In this document: positions 1 to 10,719 of the stretch, piece by piece | Layout of the letters: the number at the start of each line of letters is the position of its first letter | Numbering within the stretch: the first letter of the stretch is position 1 | From: Anisus vortex | Taxonomy: Eukaryota; Mollusca; Gastropoda; Planorbidae | DNA length: 64,000 nucleotides | Direction of reading: 5' to 3' | Assembly (NCBI GenBank): GCA_949126835.1 | Contig: OX421497.1 | Location: 21,944,612 to 22,008,611, forward strand | Position numbers and translations under genes: made by a program | Notes under the pieces: generated by a model | What the model was told of the DNA's origin: nothing | The model's database searches: none | What the model saw: only the letters and a program-made list of their open reading frames with translations

Positions 1-305
1 CTGCCCTCTAGCACCAACATAAACACCTGCTAGACTTCTACCTACCACTAGATATGGACATATGCGTGTCTGCCCTCTAGCACCTACATAAACACCTGCT
101 AGACTTCTACCTGCCACTAGATATGGACATATGCGTGTCTGCCCTCTAGCACCAACATAAACACCTGCTGGACTTCTACTTACCACTAGATATGGACAAA
201 ATGTGTCTCTGCAGTTTGGCACCAACATAAACACCTGCTGGACTTCTACTTACCACTAGATATGGACAAAATGTGTCTCTGCAGTTTAGCACCAACATAA
301 ACACC
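1..305. repeat. 69-70 bp minisatellite, about 4.4 copies
   Basis: Copies begin at 1, 70, 139, 209 and 279; the last is cut off near 305. Each contains a CACCAACATAAACACCTGCT core. Copies 1-3 share a CTGCCCTCTAG start, while the last two have CTGCAGTTTRG, so two subtypes are visible. The array runs off the left edge of the window. No coding role is apparent. Confidence 0.9.
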
Positions 306-831
306 GTAAAACACGCACTGACCACAGAGCCTATATTTGTACTACCAAACAAACATTGCCCATTCTTTACTTTTCCAATGCAAACATTTATACAAATAGC
401 AGCAGCAGGTAGACGGATATTAAAAAAGGAGAGCGGAAGATCCATCCATCTGAGTTAAAAGCGGGGGGGGGGGGGGGGGGAATAGGCCTATACTTGTTTT
501 CTATAGTTTTTCTACTTTTAGCCCTCCTTCCCTCCTTCCCACCCTAATATTCCCCCAAAACTATTCGAACTTCTCATCAAATAATATTAATAATAAAAGG
601 AAACCATAAGTTAATATACTCCAACCAAGACACACCATTTCCCTTTTTTGAGGGTCGTGGTGTTGTTTGTACACGTGGCAAAACTGGTAAATTTTTTTTT
701 GTCGGTGGATAATAATTGCGCCTTGTGGCACAGACGTCTGCAATAAGCGTAGATTATATCTATTGAGGAGATGAGTTATTACATTGTTTTCATTTACTTA
801 TTTAATAAATGGCTAAGGGGAGCAGGTTGGG
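306..831. other. non-genic spacer with an 18 bp G run
   Basis: No gene is recognised. It holds an uninterrupted G run at 463-480 and otherwise AT-rich sequence with short, unconvincing open frames. The last 8 bases (824-831, AGGTTGGG) are the target duplication of the following hAT element. Confidence 0.6.
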
Positions 832-1479
832 CAGGACCAGATTTAGACGAAAAGAGGCCCAAGGCTTTTCCACTTATGAGGCCCTTTCACCTCCGATTTT
901 TAAGTTTGTAAATTACATGAGAGATAATAAGATACATCATTACTGTGATATATATCAATATGTTAAATAAAACATGTTGTAATTGTTACTAACCTTTATA
1001 AATAATGTGGCACGGATAATAATTTAAAAAAGAACACTTATTTGGACATTTATTCTCAGCACCATCTATAGTACTTGTAACAATAATTAATCAAACATAA
1101 CAGAGACCATTTACAAAGAAACAAAATTCAAAAAATGATTACGAAAATAAATTTCGCAAAAAAAAAATCATATTTTCTATCAAATAAAATAAAATATATT
1201 CAATACATTGAAGATCAAACCAAATTCAATTCAGATAAATCTATTTCACAATAATTCGCATTTAAAGTTTAAGTATGAATTATTATGAATTTTAAGTCTT
1301 AAACTAAACCAGAAAGGAACTTTATTCAAACAAAATCCAGATCACAAAAAAAAGAAAATATCAAATTGTATATCATATTAAATTTTATGTTAACAGTTAT
1401 TTTATTTAAGAACTGATTCAATCCAAATATACACTTAAAACAAACTAGATCTAGAGGTCTAGTAGATTAGAAGAATTTC

Positions 1480-2233
1480 TTTCTAAACTTTTTCACACAG
1501 AATTCTTCTATAAGTTCATCAAAATCTATTTTTCTGAAGATCTCATTTTCGATGCACAAAATACTCAATACAGACAACCTCATCTGGGTCATTGTGCTTC
1601 TTAATTTTAATTTTTAAGTCTTGAAAATGACCTTTCTTCAGTACAATTAGTGACTATTAGACTGAGAAACAGCGTAAGAATTTTAATGAATTTGAATGAT
1701 ATGTTTTTTCCAATCATTAAACCCTTCAGAAGTAAATGATGTTGCAGAAGATGCAATATATGGAAAGAGTTTACAAACAAAGAAAAAAAAACGCGGCCTT
1801 TTGATGGAAGAATACACACGCCATTCTAGGTTATATTTTTCTCCATTGGCTTTTTTAAAATAAAAAATTGCTTTTGTACAAAATCTGGACTGATTCTTAT
1901 ATTCTCGCTTAGAATTAAAAAATGGTCCACAGTGATACTGAACTTGAGAAGGGCCCTTCTCTGACCAATACGATACATCATTTTGTGATATATTTGTCCA
2001 CAAGCCAACATCTGTTACAGTATAGATAGATTTCACATCACTATCTAAGTTTGCAATATCTTGAACTTGGTGTTTCTCATTGGTCTAGGTGTCTGAATTT
2101 TTTTTTTAATATTCGTATTATTTTCTTTTGGCTCGTTTGCATTTTCGTGTTCAGTAAGTTGCTCTTGATTAAATTCCATATTTTCATTTTGAGTTGGTGC
2201 AACGGCCGTGTCCTCACATACAATGTGCTGCAT
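1480..2233 (-). pseudogene. hAT transposase fragment (TTF-type zinc finger plus hATC dimerisation region), frameshifted
   Basis: hAT transposases cut and paste hAT elements and usually run N-terminal zinc finger, RNase H-like catalytic core, C-terminal dimerisation region. Read on the minus strand, 2233-2045 is an acidic, Asn/Glu-rich lead. Then 2036-1740 resembles a TTF-type zinc-finger region ending in a CKLF motif, like ZMYM1-type hAT proteins. Almost directly after it comes the dimerisation motif, with VTNCTEERSFSRLK near 1640-1610. A shifted frame at 1600-1480 continues with LRSTMTQMRLS-like residues and a basic tail. The catalytic core between the two domains is missing, and at least two frameshifts are needed. 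The protein cannot be functional. Confidence 0.8.
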
Positions 2234-2344
2234 GATTCAACTATTCAGCTATCGAATAAATATTATGCCCGAGTCTATGGTTAAAAGATCAAATCCTTTA
2301 TTGAACTTTATTTCTACTTATTTTTGGTCCAGTGTTTTAGTGTT

Positions 2345-2488
2345 CAGTGCCGTTGCAAGGGATTTGGGAGCCCGGGGGCTTGGCCTCTTTCGGGGCCCCT
2401 GCATTTTGACATTCGACATTATGACATGAGAAAAAAACAATTCCGACACTCCTTTCGAATTTGGACCCCCCTCCTATCTACGCCACTG
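2345..2488. mobile_element. 144 bp hAT-like MITE nested in the hAT element
   Basis: The ends are CAGTGCCGTTGCAAGG and, inverted, CAGTGGCGTAGATAGG. The flanking octamers are TTAGTGTT (2337-2344) and TTAGTATT (2489-2496), a 7/8 target duplication. It has no coding capacity. It is younger than the 832-2610 element that it interrupts. Confidence 0.75.
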
Positions 2489-2618
2489 TTAGTATTCACT
2501 GTTTTTAGAATAGTGTAATTTTAATTTTGCTAACAATTTGAATGTAGGCTATCTTTGATCTTGAGGCCCTAGGCTGAAGCCTTGATGGCCTATAGGAAAA
2601 TCCGGCCCTGAGGTTGGG

Positions 2619-3658
2619 AGTCGTTATTGCACATGTTTGTGGACGTCTATTAATTACGTCAACAATTGTCAAACTTTCCGACACCGATTAATCTGAATGC
2701 ATTTTAAAACTTGTTTAACATATTTCAAATATGAAGCCGTCTATAAATAGCCACACGAGGGCGAGGTGTAACACAAAGAACAATTTGCCGAAAGCTAAAT
2801 GTCACCCCGTGCAACGCCGGGCAATTTAGCTAGTAGGCCTAAGATATAAAAATGGTGCCCGAAACTCATCTTTCCCAGGGCCCAGGGCGCCAGCAATCAA
2901 AGGGCCGGCACTGTATATGACTCCTATGACTCTACAGTTTTCACAATCGGGTTGTAGATCTTTAAACCACTGTTATCAATTCTCTTGTTATCATTTGTTT
3001 CTGACATCTTTTTTTCTTTGCCCAGTAAAACATTAATTTTAAGTTATTGCGTTCCAACATGTATGCGGTCTTTCTGAAAGTACGGAATAATATATGGGTC
3101 ATTTTTCATCAATTCACTACCATACAAGAGTTTGTGTTCTTGACTCCTGACATAAAACGTGGGTCACAAAAGACGATTTATTGTAATGAAAATAAATTAG
3201 TTTAATAACAAATGAAGTTCATGTCAATAATATTAAACATGCATTTATGTACTGCGGTAGAGCCACTTGTGACCACGCCTATGAAAACGATATACCTTTA
3301 TGAATGTATTAAAAATGTCAATGTTTATTTTAATTGTATCTGTCCGGTTCATATATCAGGCAAATCAATCCATTAATTTTCAGAAAATTTTGCCTATACA
3401 GCAATTGCTGGAGAACCCTCGGATTGAGATTGAATGGTGTAGAAGGCTACAATTACTTTGCTTTAAATTAACTACATAAACCAATTTCTATAATATATAT
3501 ATTATTATATATCTGCTATGTATTGTTTTGTTAGGACATTTTTGAAAACTTTAGACTACTTTTAAAAAGATTGCCAAAGATCAGCACCCAAAGAGAAGTT
3601 TCAGAGATTCCTAAAACATGGATGCAGCAATTTGCGGTGGTCACTGAGTGCCCTACGT
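2619..3658. other. non-genic AT-rich spacer with transposon ends
   Basis: No gene is recognised. It contains a possible Helitron 3' end (2806-2833) and a lone hAT-like terminus whose inverted sequence starts CAGTGCCGGCCC at 2913. No partner for that terminus was found. Confidence 0.5.
2806..2833 (+). mobile_element. possible Helitron 3' terminus
   Basis: A short GC-rich hairpin (CCCG at 2806-2809, CGGG at 2818-2821) is followed after eight bases by CTAG and then T. This is the usual Helitron 3' layout of a terminal hairpin, CTRR and a T target base. The 5' end was not located, so this is a terminus only. Confidence 0.45.
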
Positions 3659-3770
3659 CAGGGATCGGCAACCGACGGTACGCGTGCCAGACTCGGTACG
3701 CAGAGAGGTTTTCAATGACATGCAAAAGATCCCCAAACAGACAATTCAAGTCTTCTCTACAAGAAATTTA
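3659..3770. mobile_element. partial hAT-like repeat, related to 32482-32708
   Basis: It starts CAGGGATCGGCAACC and continues with CGCGTGCCAGACT, CAATGRCAYGC and CAATTCAAGTCTT blocks that also occur in the element at 32482-32708. The right terminus is missing, so it is a truncated copy. Confidence 0.55.
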
Positions 3771-4040
3771 ATGCTTGAGCAAATGGCTTCAAGGCTTTAT
3801 CTAAGCATTTTAACTTTTTTACAATTATTAGCTTACGACAACTGCGTTGTTAAATATCGCTGACGCATACTTCTATAGTTATACAGGGCAGTTGATTAAA
3901 TGGCGTAGGTTAAAAATGAAAACATTTACTTGCCTTAATAAGGGCAAAGAGTAAAGTAGTAGGTAATAATACATAGGGCATTAAACTTTAATTTAGAATT
4001 ACAACCCAATAATAGCCTGTTGCAATGTTGAGATAAACAT

Positions 4041-4184
4041 AAAGACAAAAACAGATTCCTTATTCCTTATGCGAGAATAAATGCATATAAGTACTCTTTT
4101 TTCCCGAGTGGCATTCGGGCATGGAATGGTTTGCCTGAACAAACCAGGAAAACCAGTAACTATTCAATAAAGATGCAATACTAG
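4041..4184 (+). pseudogene. C-terminal remnant of a CR1/Jockey-type LINE
   Basis: A 47-codon open stretch ends at TAG (4182-4184). It has the arrangement R-F-x-x-P-x-A-R, then YKYSFFPSGIRAWNGLP. The S-F-F-P and W-N-x-L-P residues are characteristic of the extreme C-terminus of CR1/Jockey-group reverse transcriptases. Upstream coding is not recognisable, as expected for a 5'-truncated dead copy. Confidence 0.65.
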
Positions 4185-5920
4185 ACTCGGACCAAGGATG
4201 AGCGTAGGACGCAAAAATCTTCTTTATAGAAGGAGCGTCTGTAATGTATAAAATATGATAAGAAATATTATTTAAATTGTAACATTTTTACCTCCACTAT
4301 ACCATCAAATTCATCAACAGCAAAGAACATAGCCATAGTTTTCATTTAATAAATGATATTGAAATACTAACCCGAAAGTCTTTAAGGGTACCATCGATTG
4401 GAAAAATCTGAATCACGAGCCCTCTATACTGAAGCAAGCAGGTCTTTTCTTTTAAATCAGCTTTTCCGAAATGCCCGGCCGCGACCTGGTACGAGGCCAG
4501 ACCATCGTAAATACGAAAGCAACATTACAGTAGGTTATCTTGATGTATGTCTTCAGGGATATATAACAGCTGTATATTTAGCACCAAATAGACATTTTCG
4601 TGATATCTGAACCCAACTTCAATCAAAATTTAGAGTCTGTCACTTGTCACTTGTCTTGAAAATTATGTGGAAACTAGTATTTATGCCCGTCAAAATGACG
4701 GCGAAACGAATGACTATAATATGTTTTGTTAAAAGAATAAAAAGAATTTAAAAAAAAGGACATAAAAACAAACAATAAGAAACAATACAAACAATAAGAA
4801 ACAATACAAACAATAAGAAACAATACAAACAATAAGAAACAATACAAAATTAAAGCTTTCACAGCAAGGGGAAAACCCAGAAAGCCCAAACAGCACAATT
4901 ATAATTTAAAATCATTTTGAAAGGTCGCATCACTCCGAATAGTTTTTAAATGGCGCTCCAGTGTATAACCTTAACATAATTTGCAATACGAATAAAAATA
5001 ACGAATTAAGCAATATAGTTGATATAATAAAAATGTATTTTGCAAGATTGTTTTCAATGTATAGGTTACGTATTTAACTTTTGGCCCTATACGTTAAACG
5101 GCCTAGGAGTCTATAGAGAACAGATATATAGGCTAAACAAACTCACGGTAATTATATATATTGATTCAATATCGTATATTATTGGCTAGTATGGGTGGGG
5201 AAATGTTAATATTACAAAATACAAAATAGAAGTATTTAAATAACTTGATCACAAAAGGGGAAAATGTTTTGGAAACACTGGTGTACAGTGGTGTGTGTCA
5301 AAGATTGATTTATTTCATATGAATTATACAGCATTGACTAAAAAACTTGAAAAAAAAAAAAGAACATAATGAGTTAAACAACATTTATTTTAAATCCTTT
5401 GATTAAATAATTTCTAAAAAAGTAGATCTACTATCTACAAAATATAAGCCACCGGTCAGTCAGAATTAGTGATCTTAGCCTTATAGGAGTAAGATGAATA
5501 CTGAAATAGGTTACTCGAAATCATGTCATTTAATAAGCCTACATTTGCTATAGATTGAAAACAAAGTCTTACTTTTGTAATGAAAAAGATTAAAATCGTA
5601 AATGATTTTTCTTTATTTTTTGTATTAATTTTCATAATTAGGCCTATTAATTAACAGTAATTAAAAAAAAATTGTATTTAGATATCTAATCCATTAAAAT
5701 AAGCCCAAATTTTTGTCTTCTAATTCAATAATTTTATTTATAATAGGCCTATCTGTATTTTCGGTAATTTGTGAAAACGAGGCGGCACAATATTTAAGAT
5801 CTTTATGTTGTGGTTTTAATCAACTAACGAAAACATAAAGTACCCTTCTGACCAAACTGATCATAGGGCTGGTTGAATCAGCGTTCACCAGTTTCTGTGG
5901 TCACGGTATATTACTAATAC
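4185..5920. other. non-genic AT-rich spacer with a 19 bp tandem repeat
   Basis: No gene is recognised. A 19 bp unit containing CAATAAGAAACAATACAAA is repeated four times (starts at 4773, 4792, 4811 and 4830). The minus-strand open frame across it is a by-product of the repeat. Confidence 0.6.
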
Positions 5921-6030
5921 TAGGGGATGTGTGGCCAGCACAACGCCCAGCCGCCTTTACTTTACCCCAACTAATGTCAGGTACCCATCAGAGCTGTGTA
6001 GAATCAGGGACACCCTCAAGTCCCGCACAC
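5921..6030 (+). repeat. SINE-like interspersed repeat, copy 1
   Basis: The stretch contains CCAGCACAACGCCCAGC, then ACTAATGTCAGGTACCCATC. The same blocks, in the same order and spacing, occur at 47296-47485. The second copy ends in a tRNA-like segment on the opposite strand, which suggests a SINE. This copy lacks a recognisable tRNA-like part. Confidence 0.6.
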
Positions 6031-6732
6031 ATTAGACGCCAATATTTTTTTATTACGCGAAAGGTAAATTGGAACTAGAAGCCTCGTATTCAATTCAGAA
6101 TGGTGAGGTCTTGAATAAAATGTGTATCGAACGAGATTATGTCTTACAATTTTACAACTATTTCCGATTTGTCTACTCCTCTCCGCTCGCATATTTTTAA
6201 AGTAGACCTAAGTGTTTTTTTCCCCATAAAACCACACCCACCAATATTCTTCTGCATAATCCGGTTAATCCCATCTTTAAGAGTGCGTGAGCATCCGACA
6301 ATGGACGTGGATTAGTGAGGTTGTGTTGCAACATGTATTTACCATCTTAACCACCATTTTATCGACGTTACGTATTCACGGCTAAGGCTATAATAGCATA
6401 TAAGTCTACCATGAAAAGCTCAAAAGCTGTTGAGTAAACAATGGCTCAGATAAGAGCTTTGAAGTATAGATCTATAATAATATGTTAACATTACAATATT
6501 AGCATATTTTTCCTCGCGTTCAATCATAAGCTTATAATATATCAATATCTCAGTAAGGTCAATCATTTGTTAAGGCAGTTAGATGTTTGTTTTTTTAAAG
6601 GGCAGATTATGAGCTACGTGTTCATCTTTTTGTAAAACAAGGGCTACCCTAATTCTTATTCTGCTATTTATAACCAGGCTGATTGCTCTCTTGCAATCAA
6701 TGCCAGACCAACTTATTCTTATATCTATCTAT
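6031..6732. other. non-genic AT-rich spacer
   Basis: I see no gene, RNA or repeat that I can support here. Confidence 0.5.
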
Positions 6733-6905
6733 GTGAGAGGCCGGCTGGTCCTGCGGTCAGTTCAACGGACTGTCAACCGACACGTCGCGGGTTCTGTCCC
6801 TGCCGCCGACCCATCCCTGCTGCCCTGCAGGAGTTTCGGGCCTGGGGGACGTAATAATCGTCTATCTGGATTCTGGAAGGAACGTCTGTAAAACTGTAAA
6901 AAAGA
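6733..6905 (+). repeat. tRNA-derived SINE
   Basis: Here 6740-6810 reads like a tRNA. A box-A-like segment (GGTCCTGCGGTCAGTTC) is followed by a GGACTGTCAACC anticodon-like stretch and a box-B-like GGGTTCTGTCCC. A tRNA-unrelated body follows (TTTCGGGCCTGGGGG onwards) and then an A-rich tail. Box B deviates from consensus, so it is a degenerate SINE, not a working tRNA gene. Confidence 0.6.
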
Positions 6906-6951
6906 CCAAATAAAATATGTAGGCCCTATATGTCTTTTTGGGTTGTTCTGT

Positions 6952-7182
6952 TTAGTTATCCAGCCTAGAGTGTGTTGCTAATAAGCTTAGTAGGTTTGAA
7001 TTGGAAAATAATGTATGTCTGAGATTGATTAGCTTGGAGCATCCCAGAATGATGTGGTCCATTGTTTCATGTAGATTTGAGCAATGTCTGCAACTGTATG
7101 GGTGTGTTGGGTTTATTCTGTTTACATTTGAGTTCAGTGCTATTAATACTATTATTCTCGTGTGGAGTTTCTGATCTCCCAT
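6952..7182 (-). pseudogene. LINE C-terminal zinc-knuckle remnant
   Basis: A 76-codon minus-strand frame carries the pattern C-x2-C, then H-E-T-M-D-H-I-I-L-G-C. This resembles the Cys/His cluster that follows RNase H in several LINE clades. It ends shortly after at a stop. Its orientation matches the RNase H-like remnant at 10720-11256. The two may be parts of one older element split by the 7.5-10.6 kb retrotransposon. Confidence 0.5.
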
Positions 7183-7320
7183 CTAGCGCCTCCCCTGGTG
7201 GCGGATCGGGGAACGCCCACCAGATATGGTAGGTACCGGGGAAATCAAATACCCAGGGCGGACCAAAATCTGAACCTGCTGCCTTGCAGGAAGTGGACGG
7301 ATCCACAAAGGCTAGGGAAC

Positions 7321-7340
7321 CTTCTTCTTCTTCTTCTTCA
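7321..7340. repeat. (TTC)n microsatellite
   Basis: A short run of TTC triplets follows a stretch (7180-7320) that may be another degenerate SINE or the 3' tail of an interspersed repeat read in reverse. Confidence 0.7.
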
Positions 7341-7500
7341 TAATACTGTGGAGACCCCGTTAGAACAGAGGAAAGAGTCCACAATTTAAATACACATAAA
7401 ATAAAAAGCATCACAAATAACAATTATACACAAATGACAGAGTATCACTTTAGGTTTTTAGACCAGCAGAGGCGAGAGTAGGGCTCCATAAAGGAGATTT

Positions 7501-8778
7501 ATGAAACCGTGTGGGGAAATTCAACAGAATCCCACATGGCCGACCACCCTACTCAAACCGACGAAAAAGAAAAATTTCCTAATGCAAAAGGCACCCTTCA
7601 GCTTGGGTACATGGAATGTCCGAACCCTGCTAGAACCAGGCAGATGCGCCCAAGTCACCAAAGAGATGGCTAACTACAAATTGCAAATTTTGGGACTGAG
7701 TGAAGTACGGTGAACACCTTTGGAGAAACTAGGCTTCAAACAGGTGAAACTAGGCTTCAAACAGGTGAAACTAGGCTTCAAACAGGTGAAACTAGGCTTC
7801 AAACAGGTGAAACTAGGCTTCAAACAGGTGAAACTAGGCTTCAAACAGGTGAAACTCTGCTCTTTTCTGGAACGGAAAACGAAGAGGACACCCAAGAAAA
7901 TGGAGTGGCACTCCTATTGAACAGAGATTTATTAAAGAGTCTCCTGGAGTGGCACTCCTATTGAACAGAGATTTATTCAAGAGTCTCCTGGAGTGGGAGC
8001 CTGTTTCAGACAGAATTATTAGAGCAAAACTTCTATCAAGATTCCAAAATGTTCCCATCGTCATGTGCTATGCTCCCACCAACCTTGCACCCGAAGAAGA
8101 TAAAGTTGCATTCTATGAACGACTTCAAAGTATAGTGGATAGAATACCCAAAAGAGATATACTGATCCTCATGGGAGATATTAATGCTAAAATAGGAAAT
8201 GAAAACAAAGGGAGAGAGAGGACACTGGGCATACACGGACTGGGCAACATGAACGAAAATGGAGAGATGTTTGTACATTTAATGAACTGGTGATCGGAGG
8301 CAGCATTTTCCCACACAAAAAATGCCATAAAGCAACGTGGGTCTCACCAGACAACAAAACAGAGAATCAAATAGACCACATTGCAATATGCCGTACTTGG
8401 AGGAGCACATTACAGGATGTACGAACCAAAAGTGGAGCAGACATTGGATCAGACCACCACCTGGTAGTGGCCAAGCTAAAAATAAAGTTAGCCAAACAAA
8501 GGTCAAAAACAAACAGGAGAACCAAGTTTGACCTAGACAAACTCCAGAATTCACAGAGGAAGTGTGAATTACAATTAACCCTTAAAAACCGATTCTCTGC
8601 ACTACAACCAGATGATACTGAGGAAAGCATAGACAAAACCTGGGATAACTTCAAAGAAATTATTATAGGAACTTGTAATGAAGTATTAAGACCTGCCCCA
8701 AAAAACAAAAAAAACATTGGATTAGCGACGAGACATGGCAAAGAATTGAAGACAGGAAAAATGCAAAACAAACAGTAA
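7501..8778 (+). pseudogene. LINE endonuclease domain, broken
   Basis: The frame 7501-7713 carries the domain start TWNVRTLLEPG and ends at LGLSEVR, followed by a TGA where a Trp codon is expected. A heptad-encoding tandem repeat (7725-7850) follows, and coding resumes through 7964. A 44 bp tandem duplication (7902-7945 and 7946-7989) shifts the frame. The next frame, 7949-8293, contains the metal-site motif GDINAKIG. The one after, 8290-8778, contains IDHIA and the catalytic-type SDHHLVV motif. These motifs identify an exonuclease-endonuclease-phosphatase fold that nicks target DNA. At least three breaks separate the parts. Confidence 0.8.
7725..7850 (+). repeat. 21 bp tandem repeat, six perfect copies, inside the LINE endonuclease
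   Basis: The units start at 7725, 7746, 7767, 7788, 7809 and 7830 and read GAAACTAGGCTTCAAACAGG plus T. A seventh partial copy follows at 7851. The period is a multiple of three, so it encodes repeated E-T-R-L-Q-T-G heptads in the surrounding frame. The copies are identical, which implies recent expansion. Confidence 0.95.
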
Positions 8779-8956
8779 ACCAAGCTAACACAAGAAAACA
8801 TAAACAACTAACACAACAAGAGTATCATACAATTTCAAAAGAGGTATCAAAAATGCTTAGACATGATAAAAGAACATTTTATAATAAACTAACTGAACAA
8901 GCAGAAGAAGCAGCAGGAAAAGGAGACCTAAAACAGTTATATAAATTACTAAACTC

Positions 8957-9960
8957 TTGAGTGGCAAGAACGCTAACTACAATGTGCCAGTCCGAGACAA
9001 ACAAGGTAAACTCCTCTCTTCCATAGATGACCAGCTCAGAAGATGGAAAGAATACTTCCAGGATGTGCTAAACAGACCAACCCCTCTAAATCCACCCGAT
9101 CTAACCACAGGAGAAACAATGGACATAAATATGGAAGAAATATCCAAAGAAGAAATATGGAAGGCCATCAATCAAATGAAGACAGGCAAAGCAGCAGGCA
9201 TAGACAATATACCACCTGAGGTCCTAAAAGAAGGAGGAGCTGAAATTGTTAACCAACTCCACAATATCTTTAATAAAATTTGGTCAACCGAAACCCCTCC
9301 TGCAGAATGGAAAAAAGGTCTACTGATTAAAGTTCCAAAGAATGGGGATCTATCAAAATGTGATAAATGGCGAGGAATTACCCTACTCTCAGTACCAAGC
9401 AAGGTCTTCAGCAGAACAATACTCAACAGAATAAAAGAAGCCTGCGATGATCTCATAAGAGTAGAACAGGCTGGGTTCAGAAGAGGAAGATCATGCATTG
9501 ACCAGATAGCAACACTCCGGATCATTATAGAACAAGCTATTGAATGGCAATCTCCACTCTATGCTACATTTGTGGACTTTGAAAAGGCTTTTGATAGCAT
9601 TAATAGAGAGACAATATGGTCAATCATGAGGCACTATGGAATACATAATAAAATAATAACCATCTTCAAAAGTCGCTATGAAAACTTTACCTGCCAAATA
9701 GAACATAATGGTAAGATGTCAGATGAATTCCATGTTACAACTGGAGTCATGCAAGGATGTCTCCTTTAACCACTTCTGTTCCGTCTAGCACTGGATTGGG
9801 TAAAACTAAGATTATGCTAACTCAGGAAAAGGAATACAATGGACCCTAATGCAAAAACTAGAAGACTTAGAGTTTGCGGATTACCTGGCCATTCTGTCCC
9901 ACAGATTACAAGAAATGCAAGAGAAGCTCACAGCTTTGAGTGAGACTGGAAAAAGAGTAG
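8957..9960 (+). pseudogene. LINE reverse transcriptase domain, catalytically dead
   Basis: The open frame 8957-9769 shows KGLLIKVPKNGDLSKC, WRGITLLSVPSKV, QAGFRRGRSCIDQI, FVDFEKAFDS and GVMQGCLL in the usual order of RT blocks. A stop follows directly after GCLL. In the shifted frame from 9849 the block that should read F-A-D-D reads F-A-D-Y (codon TAC at 9882-9884), removing one of the metal-binding aspartates. The domain would prime reverse transcription at the nicked target in a live element. Confidence 0.85.
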
Positions 9961-9990
9961 GGCTCAATATAAGCCATCAAAAAAACAAAA

Positions 9991-10473
9991 TTGTTGAAAA
10001 TAAACCACCAACAAGATGGCGACATACAAGTAGAAAACCAAAGCTTAGACCAAGTGAATCACTTGGTATACCTTGAAAGTGTGGTCAGTGTATCAGGAGG
10101 AGCAGACGAGGACAGGTCTGGAGATCTACATACATCTGTCAAAACTAAAGTAAGGATCTTTAACACAAACATTAAAACGGTCCTACTTTATGGGTCCGAA
10201 ACATGGCGAACGACAGAGATAACTAAAAATAGACTCCAGACCTTTGTTAACAGATGCCTAAGAAATATACTCAAAATAAAATGGTTCGACAAGGTAGAAA
10301 ACTCCAAGCTGTGGGAGAGGTGTGGACAAAGAACAGTAGAACAACAAATCATGGAAAGGAATTGGAGATGGATTGGACACACCCTCAGGAAAGATAACAA
10401 CAACAGAGCTAGACAGGCCTTAGAGTGGAATCCCCAGGGTAAACGGTATACAGGAAGACCCAAGCGAACATAG
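9991..10473 (+). pseudogene. LINE C-terminal region downstream of RT
   Basis: A 160-codon frame contains LLYGSETWRTTE, then NRCLRNILKIKWFDKV and RNWRWIGHTLRKD. This is the conserved C-terminal region of the same LINE type. A segment between SGGADEDRSGDL and HTSVKTKVRIF is missing compared with the usual layout of this region, so an internal deletion is likely. The frame stops at 10473. Confidence 0.75.
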
Positions 10474-10719
10474 AGACGAAGCATACTGGATGAAACTGAA
10501 ATAAGTGGAAAGAGCTGAGAAGAATTGAAGCGACTAGCAAGAGACCGTGAAGAGTGGCGTGCTTTGACAGAGGCCCTATGTTCCACAAGGAACCCAAAAG
10601 ACAGATGATGATGATGAGGAATAATATTATTATTATGTCCTGTTTTTAATTGGTACATTGTGCATTATTGTTCTTTGTAGACGAGGAACTTGATGCGGTC
10701 TTGCTTGTTGAGTTTTCGC

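Larger units (their letters stand above)
832..2610 (-). mobile_element. hAT DNA transposon, internally deleted, with perfect 8 bp TSD
   Basis: The left end starts CAGGACCAGATTTAGAC and the right end, read inverted, starts CAGGGCCGGATTTTCC. These are imperfect terminal inverted repeats of the hAT type. The 8 bases AGGTTGGG lie immediately outside both ends (824-831 and 2611-2618), a perfect target-site duplication of hAT length. The element is 1779 bp. It carries only the N-terminal zinc-finger part and the C-terminal dimerisation part of a minus-strand transposase, so it is a non-autonomous deletion derivative. A 144 bp hAT-like element is nested at 2345-2488. Confidence 0.9.
7441..10617 (+). 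mobile_element. decayed non-LTR retrotransposon (AP endonuclease plus reverse transcriptase)
   Basis: The element encodes, in order, an apurinic-type endonuclease (7595-8480), a reverse transcriptase (8957-9960) and a C-terminal region ending near 10590. The tail is a short ATG-repeat run (10604-10617), as in LINEs with microsatellite 3' ends. The protein type is the one often labelled 'craniofacial development protein 2-like' in invertebrate databases. That suggests an RTE-related clade, but I cannot assign it without a tree. The start is approximate, set by the last sequence before a recognisable reading frame. Frameshifts, stops and a catalytic substitution make it non-functional. Confidence 0.8.

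Noticed and set aside
4674..4898. A Cys/Leu/Phe-rich membrane-like minus-strand frame
   Set aside because: It spans the 19 bp tandem repeat and has no conserved feature.
6733..6905. Functional tRNA gene
   Set aside because: Box B deviates, acceptor pairing is incomplete and a SINE body with an A-rich tail follows.
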